Counted from the first letter of the stretch, positions 1 to 6,519 are shown. The stretch is 7,238 nucleotides of DNA from a bacterium (GCA_030699855.1 JAUYKR010000128.1:1-7238), one strand, 5' to 3'. Numbers and translations are program-made. Notes: generated from the sequence alone by a model not told the origin.

Positions 1-3000
1 AGGCAAACTGATCATCGTGGCTTTGAAAAAATACATCATATTTATGAGAAATCAGCCAGGTGATAATTGCCGGAATGTCCGAATGGGTGCTTGCCTGCCT
101 CACAAGAGCCTCTAGATATCTGGAGGTCAGCAGAAAGTCGCTCACATGCTCATTCGCAGAAAAACTCGATTCAAGCCAGCGCTGCCCCTCCTTACTTCTG
201 GCTCTACCCTTGAGCAGTTGTGTTAATTCCTCGATCTTATATGTCGTACCGGCAACCTGATAATCACGGTAATCCTCAAAGGACAAGAGCAGCAAAACCA
301 ATGCCTCGTTTCCCAATGATTCGCGGAGCTGATACCAATTGTTGGCATGAGGAATTCCGGCTGGGGTCAGGGAGGCAAGAGCATGTATCAGTTCCAACTC
401 CTGCAAAGCATCCTCGGCGGAGAGCCGAGCAAGTTCGATATTTTGCTGAAGCCTTTCGCGCAGGCGAAGGTCAAGTTGTTGCTTGAGATAATTCACCACC
501 TGGGTTCTGGCCGGAGGGGGGAGGTTATTTTTTGCCTGTTCCAAGGAGGCTAGAGCCCTTGCTAGCTGAACCGCCAAAAAAAGATCATCCCCTTTCTCAA
601 TTTCTTCTTTGTCGGCGCGAAAGTACTGCTCGAGGGAAAGCTGCGACAGATGTTGCTGAACGAACTTCTTAGTATTCAGCATTTTCGATAATTCCTCATC
701 CCCTTGTCCACCTTCAGTAAGAAGTTGAGAATAGCTACTCAATAAACTCATCTTTTGAATTGTTGCGTCAATCCATTCCGGGTCGTCTTTTAAGAAATTT
801 TTTAGGCTCTCAGTAACGTAACTGATGGGGGTTGGAGCAATGATCGTCCGGCCGAGAAGCGGCTGAGAAAAACCTTCAGGAAGAGGAATGGATCCGCTTC
901 CTTGGGTTGATTCCAAAAATACGGCACGGGGATTCCGAAGCGGGGGAGGCAAACTTTCAGCCAGCGGCAAAACCATACTGATGTCCCTGACTTCAAGGTC
1001 ACTGCTTTCCAGTCGAAGGTTCAAAACATTTCTTTCGTTGGTATTCCCCTCACCCAACTGAACAACAAGGGGAATGGACTTGCTTCCGTGCCCGGCAACA
1101 CTAAAAAATAGCTCAGGGTTGGAAATGAAACTCAAATCTGGTGATCCGGCTTCGAGATGGACAACCTGATCATCCGGATGATTATTTTTGACGTCAAGCC
1201 GCAGATGAAGCTGGTCCGAAGAGCGAATAAAGTGAGGAGCGAGGATCTGCTCGCTTAGTCCAACCTTATTTTCCCTACCTCGAGAAACATAACTGGTGAA
1301 ACTCCCATCAAGGCCCTGGAGGAGAAAGAGATGCTGCTGATCAGCACCCAAAAGCCCTCCCGAACCAACAAGCCTCCCCTCTATAATGGTCGTGGATGAA
1401 GGATTCGGAACGTCATCATTCCAATTTTGGTAAGCATTCTGCCCTAGCCGAGAAAATAAATTCGAGGCGGTAATCACCTCAGTTCCCTTGCGGGGGTAGA
1501 AAAAAGGAAGGAGATCGGGAACGTATGAGCTCTTTGCCGGCACCTCAAAGACGATGCGGGAAAATTCCCCAGAAGTCAGCTCAAGCTCGTGAGAGAGACG
1601 TTTTGACTCACGGCTTATGGGCACTTGCAACAGGTCATAGAAAAATTTCCCATCCCTTAATTGCGTAACCGAGACCATAGCCTCCGGGATCATTACCTGC
1701 GAGAATGTCACAGGGATCACCGCGGAATCAGATTCCGGCACCAGAACATGGTGAAAGAATATGGCATCACGCTCCACAGTAATCAAAACCGGACGGCCAG
1801 ATTGAAGATTTTTCAATATCAGGTCTGAACGATCACCGGGACTGACTTCGGCGGCAAGAGTCCAATCGATCATCGGATGATCAACAAATGTAGCATCCAC
1901 ATCGCCGGTGATAATATCTGCCTTGGCGACGCGTCCCTCACGTCTCATCTCCACTCCCGTGGAAAATGAGCTGCCTTGGCAAATGCCTTGATGAAGCCCC
2001 ACACAAACGCTCAACAGATAAGTTCCTTCGGTAAGAAGTTGCTGGGGTTGAATGCGAAAGAAGAGATTTCCAAAAGAATCGAATGGCTCATATTGCCTCC
2101 ACAAGAACTCTTCTTGGTCGTCTTGAAGGGTGACAACCGCTCTACTGATCATGGGAGTCGCAAGATCCTCCCCGCTCACTTCTTTGAGAATAAGCGCTCC
2201 GCGTATGATGCTTTGTTCCAAATTCGGAGGCTCTAAAAAGAAATGGTGTACAAAATTACTTTCATCAACGTCCCTCTTCACTCCAAATCTCTCCGGCTCA
2301 AAACCCTTGTCGGAAAATGGGCTATGGAGCAGCTCCTTGCCTTGGTGTTCAACGGAAATAAATTCGAACAACGAATTATTGGCAGGATCAAAATTTACTC
2401 CATACTCATCCGTTACCCCCTCCTTGAGGAACTCTCCCTCCGAAGTATAAAAACTCACCTTGGCCCCTTGAATTGGCAGGTGACTTGCTTCATCCAAAAC
2501 CCAAACCAGGGAGCTATCCGCCCTCTTGCTCAAAACTCCGATGGTCGAATAGTGAAACAAGGTGTAAATCTTTTTGATGTCTCCCCCATCAATCAGGGCC
2601 TCCGGAGCGCGGACGGCAACATAGTAGAGTCCCTCTTCAATGTTCTCCACCAACTGGGAGGCTTGAATTCTGTGCTGCTGAAGCTGATACCAAGCCGGAT
2701 CAAGCTGGAGGTTTTGCGATCTGTATTGCTCACAAACCTCAGACGACGGGCGAAAGCCATCCCACTTTTCGTCAAGAGTGACCTCAACCAAAACCGCCGA
2801 TTTTGGAGCCATCTTACAGAGCTCAACATTCACGCGGGTCAAGTTTTTGGTTGCAAAAGAGAGAGCGATATCATCTGATTTGCTTACTCGATGCTCAGCG
2901 CCTTGGGAAATAGCCTGCAATACTTTTCCCTCGACAGATAGTGGTTTAATAAAGAGTTGCTCGGATCGATCAAGTCTCTGCCCGTAACCATCAATTATGT

Positions 3001-4387
3001 TCAACAAAAAATATGCTGTACTTTCCGGCTGGAGAAGGTGGTGAAAAACCTGGTAAGCATACGGATACTGAACGGAGGTCAGACACTGCTCACTCGTGAC
3101 GCTTTGAAGTGTTCCCGGCAAAGAAGACTTCTGATCCCAGCGCACCGATGAAAACTCAAGGGAGATGGGAGTGGAACTGGTAAGACAAAGAGCAGTGGGG
3201 GTACTTTCAAGCTGAAATGCAAGATTGGGGGGGCGTGAGAGCTTTGTGACAACTGGCTCGGAAATGTACTCGGTTGATCTTGGATTTATGCTGGTATCAA
3301 CATACATGTCTATATTTTCTCTTTTTTGAGATAATTCAGGCAGGGAAATGGAGAACACCCCTTCCGCCTTTTGTTCAATCTTAAAGGATGCCTGGGGAAT
3401 AAAGGATAACGACTGTTGAAGCTTTTTGAGAGAAATAGGCTCCTTCAATTCAATCTCAAAACTGTTGTCATCGAAGCTTAAGAGGTGCTGATCTCCACCT
3501 GAAGAAATATCCGGGTTGACGGCAAAAAGCACCTCGGTGCCGAAAGAAAATTTGTGGTCCTCGCCAAGGGGTAGATTTCCAATTGCCGGCATGAGTTCGG
3601 AAGAGAGTTCCACGGCATATTCTTCATCGTAGCTCCACTTTCCAGATACTGGACGAACTTCATAAACATACTGACCGCTTCCTCCTTTAACAATATCCAG
3701 ATTTTTTATGTGCTTTCCCTTCTTGTTATTGATCGTGAGATGCTGCTGGAGGGAACGGATGGATACCTCCTGATTAAAGGTCAATACAATGCCCTGGCTG
3801 ACGGAAACAGGCTCGAGCTCATCGCTCTCGCCGCTTGGCAAAAACTGGCCGGCATAGAGCTGAAGACGGTCTGTCTCAAACAACTCATCCATTTCCCAGG
3901 ACAACGCCCGTCCATCAAGCGTGTTCGCAACACCAGTAACTTTAAGCCTGTATCGGGTGGCGAGAAAAAAGCCATCTGAAGGGGTAAAAACAAGGGTTTT
4001 ACTATTGTGCCAGGTCCACTGTCCGCGGACCGGCGGAGATAAACCCAAAAATCCCGGCTCATGAGAATCCGGAGCTTGGCCGGAGGCGACCATGGGATGG
4101 GAAAAAATTAAAATGATCTCTCCGTCTGGCTGAAGCTTCCTGTCCTCTGGAAAAATTTTCAGAACGGAGGGATCACCATCAACATCATCCTGTAAGTCAA
4201 AAAATGGCTCTCTGAGGTTATTCGTGGGCTCGGAAGGGATGGCAACATATTGCCCGGCCAGGAAGAAAAGCAGCAATATGACCAGCACCCCAAAACCTAA
4301 GCGCCAGTCAAGCTGACGTCCACTCTCTCCATTTTTTTCCAGTCCAAAAATGGACATAGGTAAAGACTCATCTAGCAATGGCAGCAT
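1..4387 (-). CDS. Alpha-2-macroglobulin family protein, membrane anchored, thioester motif absent (3' end beyond window)
   Basis: The frame is open for 1462 codons from ATG at 4387 to the left edge, with no in-frame stop seen. Residues 30-49 form one hydrophobic helix after a polar start, giving an N-terminal anchor without a lipobox; the rest should be extracytoplasmic. Bacterial A2M (COG2373, YfhM/YfaS-like) landmarks occur in order: an MG1-type domain with GQWTWHNSKTLVFTP at 122-136; an MG segment with LPIQGAK...GVTDEYG at 637-663; the conserved SGRPVLITVERD at 863-874; and a helical thioester-type domain from about 1160 to the edge. Where thioester members carry Cys-x-Glu-Gln, this protein has PEWIDATIQKM at about 1203-1213, without Cys. 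Family members trap proteases in the periplasm; this one could only act non-covalently, as proposed for thioester-less members. The start is uncertain because no Shine-Dalgarno precedes ATG 4387, ATG 4357 or TTG 4408. The left edge cuts inside the helical domain, so the last domains and any downstream pbpC partner are unseen. Confidence 0.9.
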   Translation of the reverse strand, partial: MLPLLDESLPMSIFGLEKNGESGRQLDWRLGFGVLVILLLFFLAGQYVAIPSEPTNNLREPFFDLQDDVDGDPSVLKIFPEDRKLQPDGEIILIFSHPMVASGQAPDSHEPGFLGLSPPVRGQWTWHNSKTLVFTPSDGFFLATRYRLKVTGVANTLDGRALSWEMDELFETDRLQLYAGQFLPSGESDELEPVSVSQGIVLTFNQEVSIRSLQQHLTINNKKGKHIKNLDIVKGGSGQYVYEVRPVSGKWSYDEEYAVELSSELMPAIGNLPLGEDHKFSFGTEVLFAVNPDISSGGDQHLLSFDDNSFEIELKEPISLKKLQQSLSFIPQASFKIEQKAEGVFSISLPELSQKRENIDMYVDTSINPRSTEYISEPVVTKLSRPPNLAFQLESTPTALCLTSSTPISLEFSSVRWDQKSSLPGTLQSVTSEQCLTSVQYPYAYQVFHHLLQPESTAYFLLNIIDGYGQRLDRSEQLFIKPLSVEGKVLQAISQGAEHRVSKSDDIALSFATKNLTRVNVELCKMAPKSAVLVEVTLDEKWDGFRPSSEVCEQYRSQNLQLDPAWYQLQQHRIQASQLVENIEEGLYYVAVRAPEALIDGGDIKKIYTLFHYSTIGVLSKRADSSLVWVLDEASHLPIQGAKVSFYTSEGEFLKEGVTDEYGVNFDPANNSLFEFISVEHQGKELLHSPFSDKGFEPERFGVKRDVDESNFVHHFFLEPPNLEQSIIRGALILKEVSGEDLATPMISRAVVTLQDDQEEFLWRQYEPFDSFGNLFFRIQPQQLLTEGTYLLSVCVGLHQGICQGSSFSTGVEMRREGRVAKADIITGDVDATFVDHPMIDWTLAAEVSPGDRSDLILKNLQSGRPVLITVERDAIFFHHVLVPESDSAVIPVTFSQVMIPEAMVSVTQLRDGKFFYDLLQVPISRESKRLSHELELTSGEFSRIVFEVPAKSSYVPDLLPFFYPRKGTEVITASNLFSRLGQNAYQNWNDDVPNPSSTTIIEGRLVGSGGLLGADQQHLFLLQGLDGSFTSYVSRGRENKVGLSEQILAPHFIRSSDQLHLRLDVKNNHPDDQVVHLEAGSPDLSFISNPELFFSVAGHGSKSIPLVVQLGEGNTNERNVLNLRLESSDLEVRDISMVLPLAESLPPPLRNPRAVFLESTQGSGSIPLPEGFSQPLLGRTIIAPTPISYVTESLKNFLKDDPEWIDATIQKMSLLSSYSQLLTEGGQGDEELSKMLNTKKFVQQHLSQLSLEQYFRADKEEIEKGDDLFLAVQLARALASLEQAKNNLPPPARTQVVNYLKQQLDLRLRERLQQNIELARLSAEDALQELELIHALASLTPAGIPHANNWYQLRESLGNEALVLLLLSFEDYRDYQVAGTTYKIEELTQLLKGRARSKEGQRWLESSFSANEHVSDFLLTSRYLEALVRQASTHSDIPAIITWLISHKYDVFFQSHDDQFA

Positions 4388-4418
4388 AGTACCACAGGAG
4401 AGCGACAAAGTGCATTTA

Positions 4419-4447
4419 TTGACATTCTATGTTTATAATGTTATTAT
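4419..4447 (+). promoter_or_regulatory. Sigma-70-type promoter driving a small transcription unit
   Basis: A perfect -35 TTGACA at 4419-4424 is followed after exactly 17 bp by TATTAT at 4442-4447, a 5/6 match to the -10 consensus. A perfect TATAAT also occurs at 4434-4439 but has no good -35 at the right distance. Initiation would fall near 4454 (or near 4446 for the alternative). A rho-independent terminator lies about 100 nt downstream in the same direction, which supports a real short transcript. Confidence 0.55.
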
Positions 4448-4471
4448 ATTAATAGCTGAAGAAAATGGTGA
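4443..4471 (-). promoter_or_regulatory. Possible promoter of the A2M-family gene
   Basis: Read on the minus strand, TATAAT lies at 4448-4443. The best -35 at 17 bp is only TCACCA at 4471-4466, so the match is half good. A second minus-strand candidate is TATAAA at 4437-4432 with TTCAGC 17 bp upstream. Either would start transcription about 40-60 nt before the ATG at 4387. The -10 overlaps the -10 of the divergent plus-strand promoter. Confidence 0.3.
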
Positions 4472-4539
4472 GGACCACTGTAGGAGAATTATTCTTTATT
4501 CTCTTTTACATGAGACTTCACCTCTCTATACCTCCGTAA
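4465..4539 (+). CDS. Possible 24-aa hydrophobic peptide
   Basis: ATG at 4465 opens a 24-codon frame ending in TAA at 4537-4539. It lies wholly inside the transcript predicted from flanking signals, and its stop is two bases before the terminator stem. The product is hydrophobic in the middle (GELFFILFYMRLHLSI, residues 8-23) and could insert in or lie on a membrane. The translation signal is weak: only GAAG about 4 nt before the ATG, on a leader of about 10 nt. The tight fit between promoter, ORF and terminator is the main support. It resembles the organisation of small membrane peptides or type I toxins, but no family was recognised, and a non-coding RNA explains the same signals. Confidence 0.25.
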   Translation: MVRTTVGELFFILFYMRLHLSIPP

Positions 4540-4541
4540 GT

Positions 4542-4568
4542 AACCGGCCCCTTTAAGGCGGTTTTTTT
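4542..4568 (+). terminator. Rho-independent terminator
   Basis: AACCG and CC (one bulged G between them) pair with GG and CGGTT around a 7-nt loop CCTTTAA. The stem runs straight into seven T residues on the plus strand. On the minus strand no T-run follows, so it terminates plus-strand transcription only. It closes the small unit starting near 4454. Confidence 0.75.
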
Positions 4569-4685
4569 CGCACTGAAAGAGCCTTTGCTATCTTTAGGCA
4601 TGTGAAAAAAACTCCACAATCTCTAGCCGCCAGCTATGTCATGAGAAGCTTTTTTCACGGCTCTCATTATATCATTTTTCAGGGC

Positions 4686-4865
4686 CTACTTCAAGAGGGC
4701 ATTTGAGGTTCTCATCATAGTCAGGGACGGCTGGTCTCTATTATCATTTTTCTTCTGACTATGATGCTCTTCATTCACCATGCCCACGAAAAAATGTTTT
4801 CTTCTTACCTTCAGCACTACGTAGAGTTTGACTCCATATCCAGCCTCTTTGGCCACATGGGACAT
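4686..4865 (-). CDS. Possible 59-aa hypothetical protein with strong ribosome-binding site
   Basis: ATG at 4865 is chosen because AGGAGGTGA lies 5 nt upstream (4879-4871), a near-perfect match to the 16S tail; an upstream GTG at 4874 lies inside that site and is less likely. The frame gives 59 residues ending in TAG at 4686-4688. The N-terminal half is basic (VKLYVVLKVRRKHFF, about residues 12-26). The C-terminal half is polar, and its codons run through a perfect 12-bp inverted repeat, which is odd for ordinary coding DNA. It lies 82 nt downstream of tRNA-Phe on the same strand and could be read from that promoter, since no terminator is obvious between them. No family was recognised. The competing interpretation is the interrupted plus-strand ORF at 4602-4895, or a structured non-coding RNA. 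Confidence 0.3.
   Translation of the reverse strand: MSHVAKEAGYGVKLYVVLKVRRKHFFVGMVNEEHHSQKKNDNRDQPSLTMMRTSNALLK
4713..4766. repeat. Perfect 12-bp inverted repeat, 30-nt loop
   Basis: CATCATAGTCAG at 4713-4724 is mirrored exactly by CTGACTATGATG at 4755-4766. In RNA the stem could extend inward by G-U pairs. No T-run follows on either strand, so it is not an intrinsic terminator. It may be an RNA fold, a protein-binding site or the ends of a very small mobile-element relic; the sequence does not decide. Confidence 0.7.
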
Positions 4866-4870
4866 CTCTA

Positions 4871-4879
4871 TCACCTCCT
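4871..4879 (-). promoter_or_regulatory. Strong Shine-Dalgarno of the 59-aa ORF
   Basis: The minus strand reads AGGAGGTGATAGAGATG, with AGGAGG 8 nt before the ATG at 4865. None of the large genes in the window has a site this good. The same bases read on plus encode His-Leu-Leu in the competing frame, so chance is possible. Confidence 0.35.
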
Positions 4880-4947
4880 GGAGCTATTCCTGTAATCGAC
4901 AAACGAAGGTGAAACACCACGAGCGTCGAACGACTGAGGAGTCGGAG

Positions 4948-5022
4948 TGGTGGCCAGAGGCGGAATTGAACCACCGACGCAGGGATTTTCAATCCCTCGC
5001 TCTACCACTGAGCTACCTGGCC
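4948..5022 (-). tRNA. tRNA-Phe (anticodon GAA)
   Basis: On the minus strand a complete 75-nt cloverleaf can be drawn, with 3' CCA encoded. The acceptor stem is GGCCAGG with TCTGGCC (one G-T pair) and discriminator A. The D arm is GCTC/GAGC, and the anticodon arm is AGGGA-TTGAAAA-TCCCT with anticodon GAA. The variable loop is GCGTC, and the T arm is GGTGG/CCGCC around TTCAATT. It decodes UUC and UUU as phenylalanine. A plausible promoter lies 19 bp upstream. No clear terminator was found downstream. Confidence 0.97.
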
Positions 5023-5040
5023 GAGTGAAACGACGAAAGC

Positions 5041-5068
5041 ATCTTAACATACCTTATTAGGCTCTCAA
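5041..5068 (-). promoter_or_regulatory. Promoter of tRNA-Phe
   Basis: On the minus strand TTGAGA (5068-5063, 5/6) is separated by 16 bp from TAAGAT (5046-5041, 4/6), which is preceded by TGT as in an extended -10. Initiation would be near 5034, about 12 nt before the mature tRNA 5' end, a normal leader for a tRNA gene. Confidence 0.5.
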
Positions 5069-5093
5069 CAGCTCATCCCACCATCGGCGGGGC

Positions 5094-5107
5094 GAGCTAC
5101 CTGGCCG
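5094..5107. repeat. Second copy of the tRNA-Phe 5' end (14 nt)
   Basis: GAGCTACCTGGCCG at 5094-5107 is identical to 5010-5023, which covers the acceptor 5' strand and start of the D arm of tRNA-Phe plus one flanking base, in the same orientation. The bases before it (CCCACCATCGGCGGGG, 5078-5093) loosely resemble the T-arm and variable region of the tRNA, so it may be a tRNA copy that lost its middle. An attachment-site remnant is less likely, because these usually match the tRNA 3' half. Confidence 0.6.
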
Positions 5108-5130
5108 TATTTCGCTGAAAAAGCGTATAC
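5107..5130 (-). terminator. Weak hairpin downstream of the 432-aa protein gene
   Basis: GTAT-TT-CGCT and AGCG-T-ATAC pair around the loop GAAAA (plus-strand reading), about 35 nt beyond the stop codon at 5165. On the minus strand no T-run follows, so it is not a canonical intrinsic terminator. It may still stabilise the 3' end of the mRNA. It directly adjoins the 14-nt tRNA repeat. Confidence 0.25.
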
Positions 5131-5164
5131 CAGAGTATTCAGGAAATCAAATATCCCGGTGGTT

Positions 5165-6463
5165 TTATTTCTTCTGGATGCTCTCGGCAATCCGATCGGC
5201 AATTGGCTTCAGTCCGGACTCGAGGGCGCAGACCAGGAAAGAAGCACCTGACGAACTTTTGGCAGCTGAATAAGCGCAACTTCTGCCATTCTTGCTTTCA
5301 GACAAAATGATTCGGCTATTCGTTAAGGATATCACCCCACCGCTCTCCACATAAGTATTGTGATCGGTAAAACCATAGACGTTGCTCTCCAGATGTGAAA
5401 AATACCAGATGGTTGGATAGTCGAAGGAGAGGATTCTCCCCTCAAAAGGTGAAAAACCTTTCTCCATGGTCTTCGAAACCTCGTCTTCGCTCAGCGGGGT
5501 CAAACCGGAGCTTACGTCAGAAGGCGCTTGCTCTTGGGCAGGAGGACTCTCCGCATTCAGCTGGACCTCGGCCTTGTCTGAATCTTGAGTCAAAACAGCC
5601 TGGTCATCTTCCTTCGCATCAGTTTCCACGGACATTCCATCATCGTCTTCGCCAGCTGCGGTTTGAAACTGGTCTACAAGAGCCGCGTATGCGGCCCTTG
5701 CGACTTCATCTTGAGAAAGCAGTCGCAGCTCATAAGCATTGTTGCCCTCCGTGACATAGGTCTTCACAATCTCCTCGTTCCCGCTCTTTATAACCCTTCT
5801 CACACCCGTCACAGACCCAACCTTTACTTGAACTTCGTCATAAGAAAGATTCTGATCACGATCATCAAGCCAAACATCAAAGGGCTCCTGAACCTCTTGA
5901 AATTGAAAAACAATCATGATGTTTACCTCTAGTCCATCGCCGCTCTGCTGGTAAAAGGTTACCTTATTGGCTTCTTTTTTATACTTCCAATCGGTGGGGT
6001 AAGAAAAACCGAATTCGTAGCCCTGTTCATGAAAGCGATTCAAACCAGCGTCTTTCCAAAAATCATTTGGCTCCAAGTAGACGACCTCCATTATTTTTTG
6101 ACCTCCCTTTTTTGTGTCGCGAACAAAGCCCCTCACTCGAACATCCTGACCTTCATAATCGGTCAGTGAAACTGTTTCGCTCTCCATGATGACAAGCAGC
6201 TTATTATCCCGCTCCAGACGATGACTCCCTTCGTCATAAATATTTACCCCGAGAATCTTTACGGTCCCCTCTAGCTGTTTGAGCTGTTTACGATAGAGAT
6301 CATCGGAAGGAAGTGCGTGCTCGCGGTCCTGATATTTCTCGATGAGGCTCTCGTCATTCATCCCCCAGGATCCCTGCAAAACACCCCTGATTAAGACGAG
6401 CAGCCCCAGGGCAATCGCAGTAAAAACCACCGTGACGAGAACGATTTTCAAAAAACGCATCAT
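5165..6463 (-). CDS. Membrane-anchored protein with OB-like segment and two Phe-x-Tyr-Pro-x-x-Trp domains
   Basis: The product has 432 residues. Residues 4-27 form a hydrophobic helix with a basic start and no clear signal-peptidase site, so it is probably an uncleaved anchor with the rest outside the membrane. Residues 65-131 read as an alternating beta segment (LEGTVKILGV...VRVRGFVRD...MEVVYLEP) resembling small OB-fold domains. Residues 149-268 form a domain opening with FGFSYPTDW (151-159), similar in style to PsbP-like beta domains. An acidic, Ser/Pro/Gln-rich linker (270-335) leads to a second, diverged copy opening with LSFDYPTIW (345-353), which carries Cys396 and Cys412, the only cysteines. 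Function is unknown; binding or envelope assembly is a guess. Two adjacent ATGs (6463, 6460) are possible starts. The upstream AAAAGAG is only a weak ribosome-binding site, better spaced for the second. A promoter lies upstream at 6491-6519. Confidence 0.9.
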   Translation of the reverse strand: MMRFLKIVLVTVVFTAIALGLLVLIRGVLQGSWGMNDESLIEKYQDREHALPSDDLYRKQLKQLEGTVKILGVNIYDEGSHRLERDNKLLVIMESETVSLTDYEGQDVRVRGFVRDTKKGGQKIMEVVYLEPNDFWKDAGLNRFHEQGYEFGFSYPTDWKYKKEANKVTFYQQSGDGLEVNIMIVFQFQEVQEPFDVWLDDRDQNLSYDEVQVKVGSVTGVRRVIKSGNEEIVKTYVTEGNNAYELRLLSQDEVARAAYAALVDQFQTAAGEDDDGMSVETDAKEDDQAVLTQDSDKAEVQLNAESPPAQEQAPSDVSSGLTPLSEDEVSKTMEKGFSPFEGRILSFDYPTIWYFSHLESNVYGFTDHNTYVESGGVISLTNSRIILSESKNGRSCAYSAAKSSSGASFLVCALESGLKPIADRIAESIQKK

Positions 6464-6490
6464 CTCTTTTTTAAGATTATTTCAGAACCG

Positions 6491-6519
6491 ATTTTAGCGT
6501 TAAAAGAGAATGGAAGCAA
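6491..6519 (-). promoter_or_regulatory. Promoter of the 432-aa protein gene
   Basis: On the minus strand TTGCTT (6519-6514, 3/6) lies 17 bp before TAAAAT (6496-6491, 5/6). Initiation near 6484 would leave a leader of about 20 nt before the ATG at 6463. Confidence 0.4.

Larger units (their letters stand above)
4454..4568 (+). ncRNA. Candidate small transcript of about 115 nt (small RNA or mRNA of a tiny peptide)
   Basis: The unit is bounded by a strong plus-strand promoter (4419-4447) and a clear terminator (4542-4568), and no long ORF lies between them. The 5' end is estimated from promoter spacing. Inside, GAGAAT and ATTCTC at about 4484-4503 can pair as a 6-bp stem. The transcript may instead be the mRNA of the 24-codon ORF at 4465-4539. 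No known RNA family was recognised. Confidence 0.4.
4602..4895 (+). pseudogene. Possible broken small membrane protein gene (in-frame TGA), or chance ORF
   Basis: GTG at 4602 (reading VKKTPQSLAASY) or ATG at 4641 opens a frame that meets TGA at 4704-4706 and then continues open to TAA at 4893-4895, 97 sense codons plus one stop in all. The part after the TGA contains a strongly hydrophobic helix (LVSIIIFLLTMMLFI) followed by a His- and Leu-rich amphipathic tail. There is no convincing Shine-Dalgarno: AGG lies only 3 nt before the GTG. It could be a decayed gene split by a nonsense mutation, two tiny ORFs, or chance, since an antisense ORF at 4686-4865 has a much better ribosome-binding site. 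No family was recognised. Confidence 0.2.
4571..4947. other. Intergenic stretch without a recognisable gene
   Basis: Between the small-unit terminator and tRNA-Phe there is no ORF of known family. The stretch holds the interrupted plus ORF, the antisense 59-aa ORF and the 12-bp inverted repeat, each listed separately. A further potential pairing AGCCG/CGGCT sits at about 4626-4665, and on the minus strand a seven-T run follows about 13 nt after it (4611-4605). This could mark the 3' end of a minus-strand transcript coming from the tRNA side, but the stem does not abut the T-run. Confidence 0.5.

Noticed and set aside
2243..2878. A 211-codon plus-strand ORF
   Set aside because: It lies fully inside the A2M frame on the opposite strand. 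The minus frame carries the recognisable family motifs, while this frame has no ribosome-binding site or family resemblance. Other short ORFs between 1 and 4387 are rejected for the same reason.
4350..4556. A 68-codon plus-strand ORF crossing the A2M start
   Set aside because: It begins within the A2M coding region, upstream of the plus-strand promoter, has no Shine-Dalgarno, and ends inside the terminator stem.
4704..4706. TGA read as a sense codon (recoding to Gly or Trp as in some CPR or Mycoplasma)
   Set aside because: The three large frames together have over 2100 codons with no in-frame TGA, while TGG and GGN serve for Trp and Gly. A recoding genome would use TGA often.
4771..4992. A 73-codon minus-strand ORF
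   Set aside because: It begins inside the tRNA-Phe gene and overlaps a better-initiated 59-aa ORF in another frame.
5010..5107. An integration att site of a genomic island at tRNA-Phe
   Set aside because: Only the 5' end of the tRNA is duplicated, the copies are under 100 bp apart, and no integrase or island gene lies between them.
5395..5932. Two plus-strand ORFs of 119 and 115 codons
   Set aside because: They are antisense shadows of the 432-aa protein gene, whose domain repeats and membrane anchor show the minus frame is the real one.
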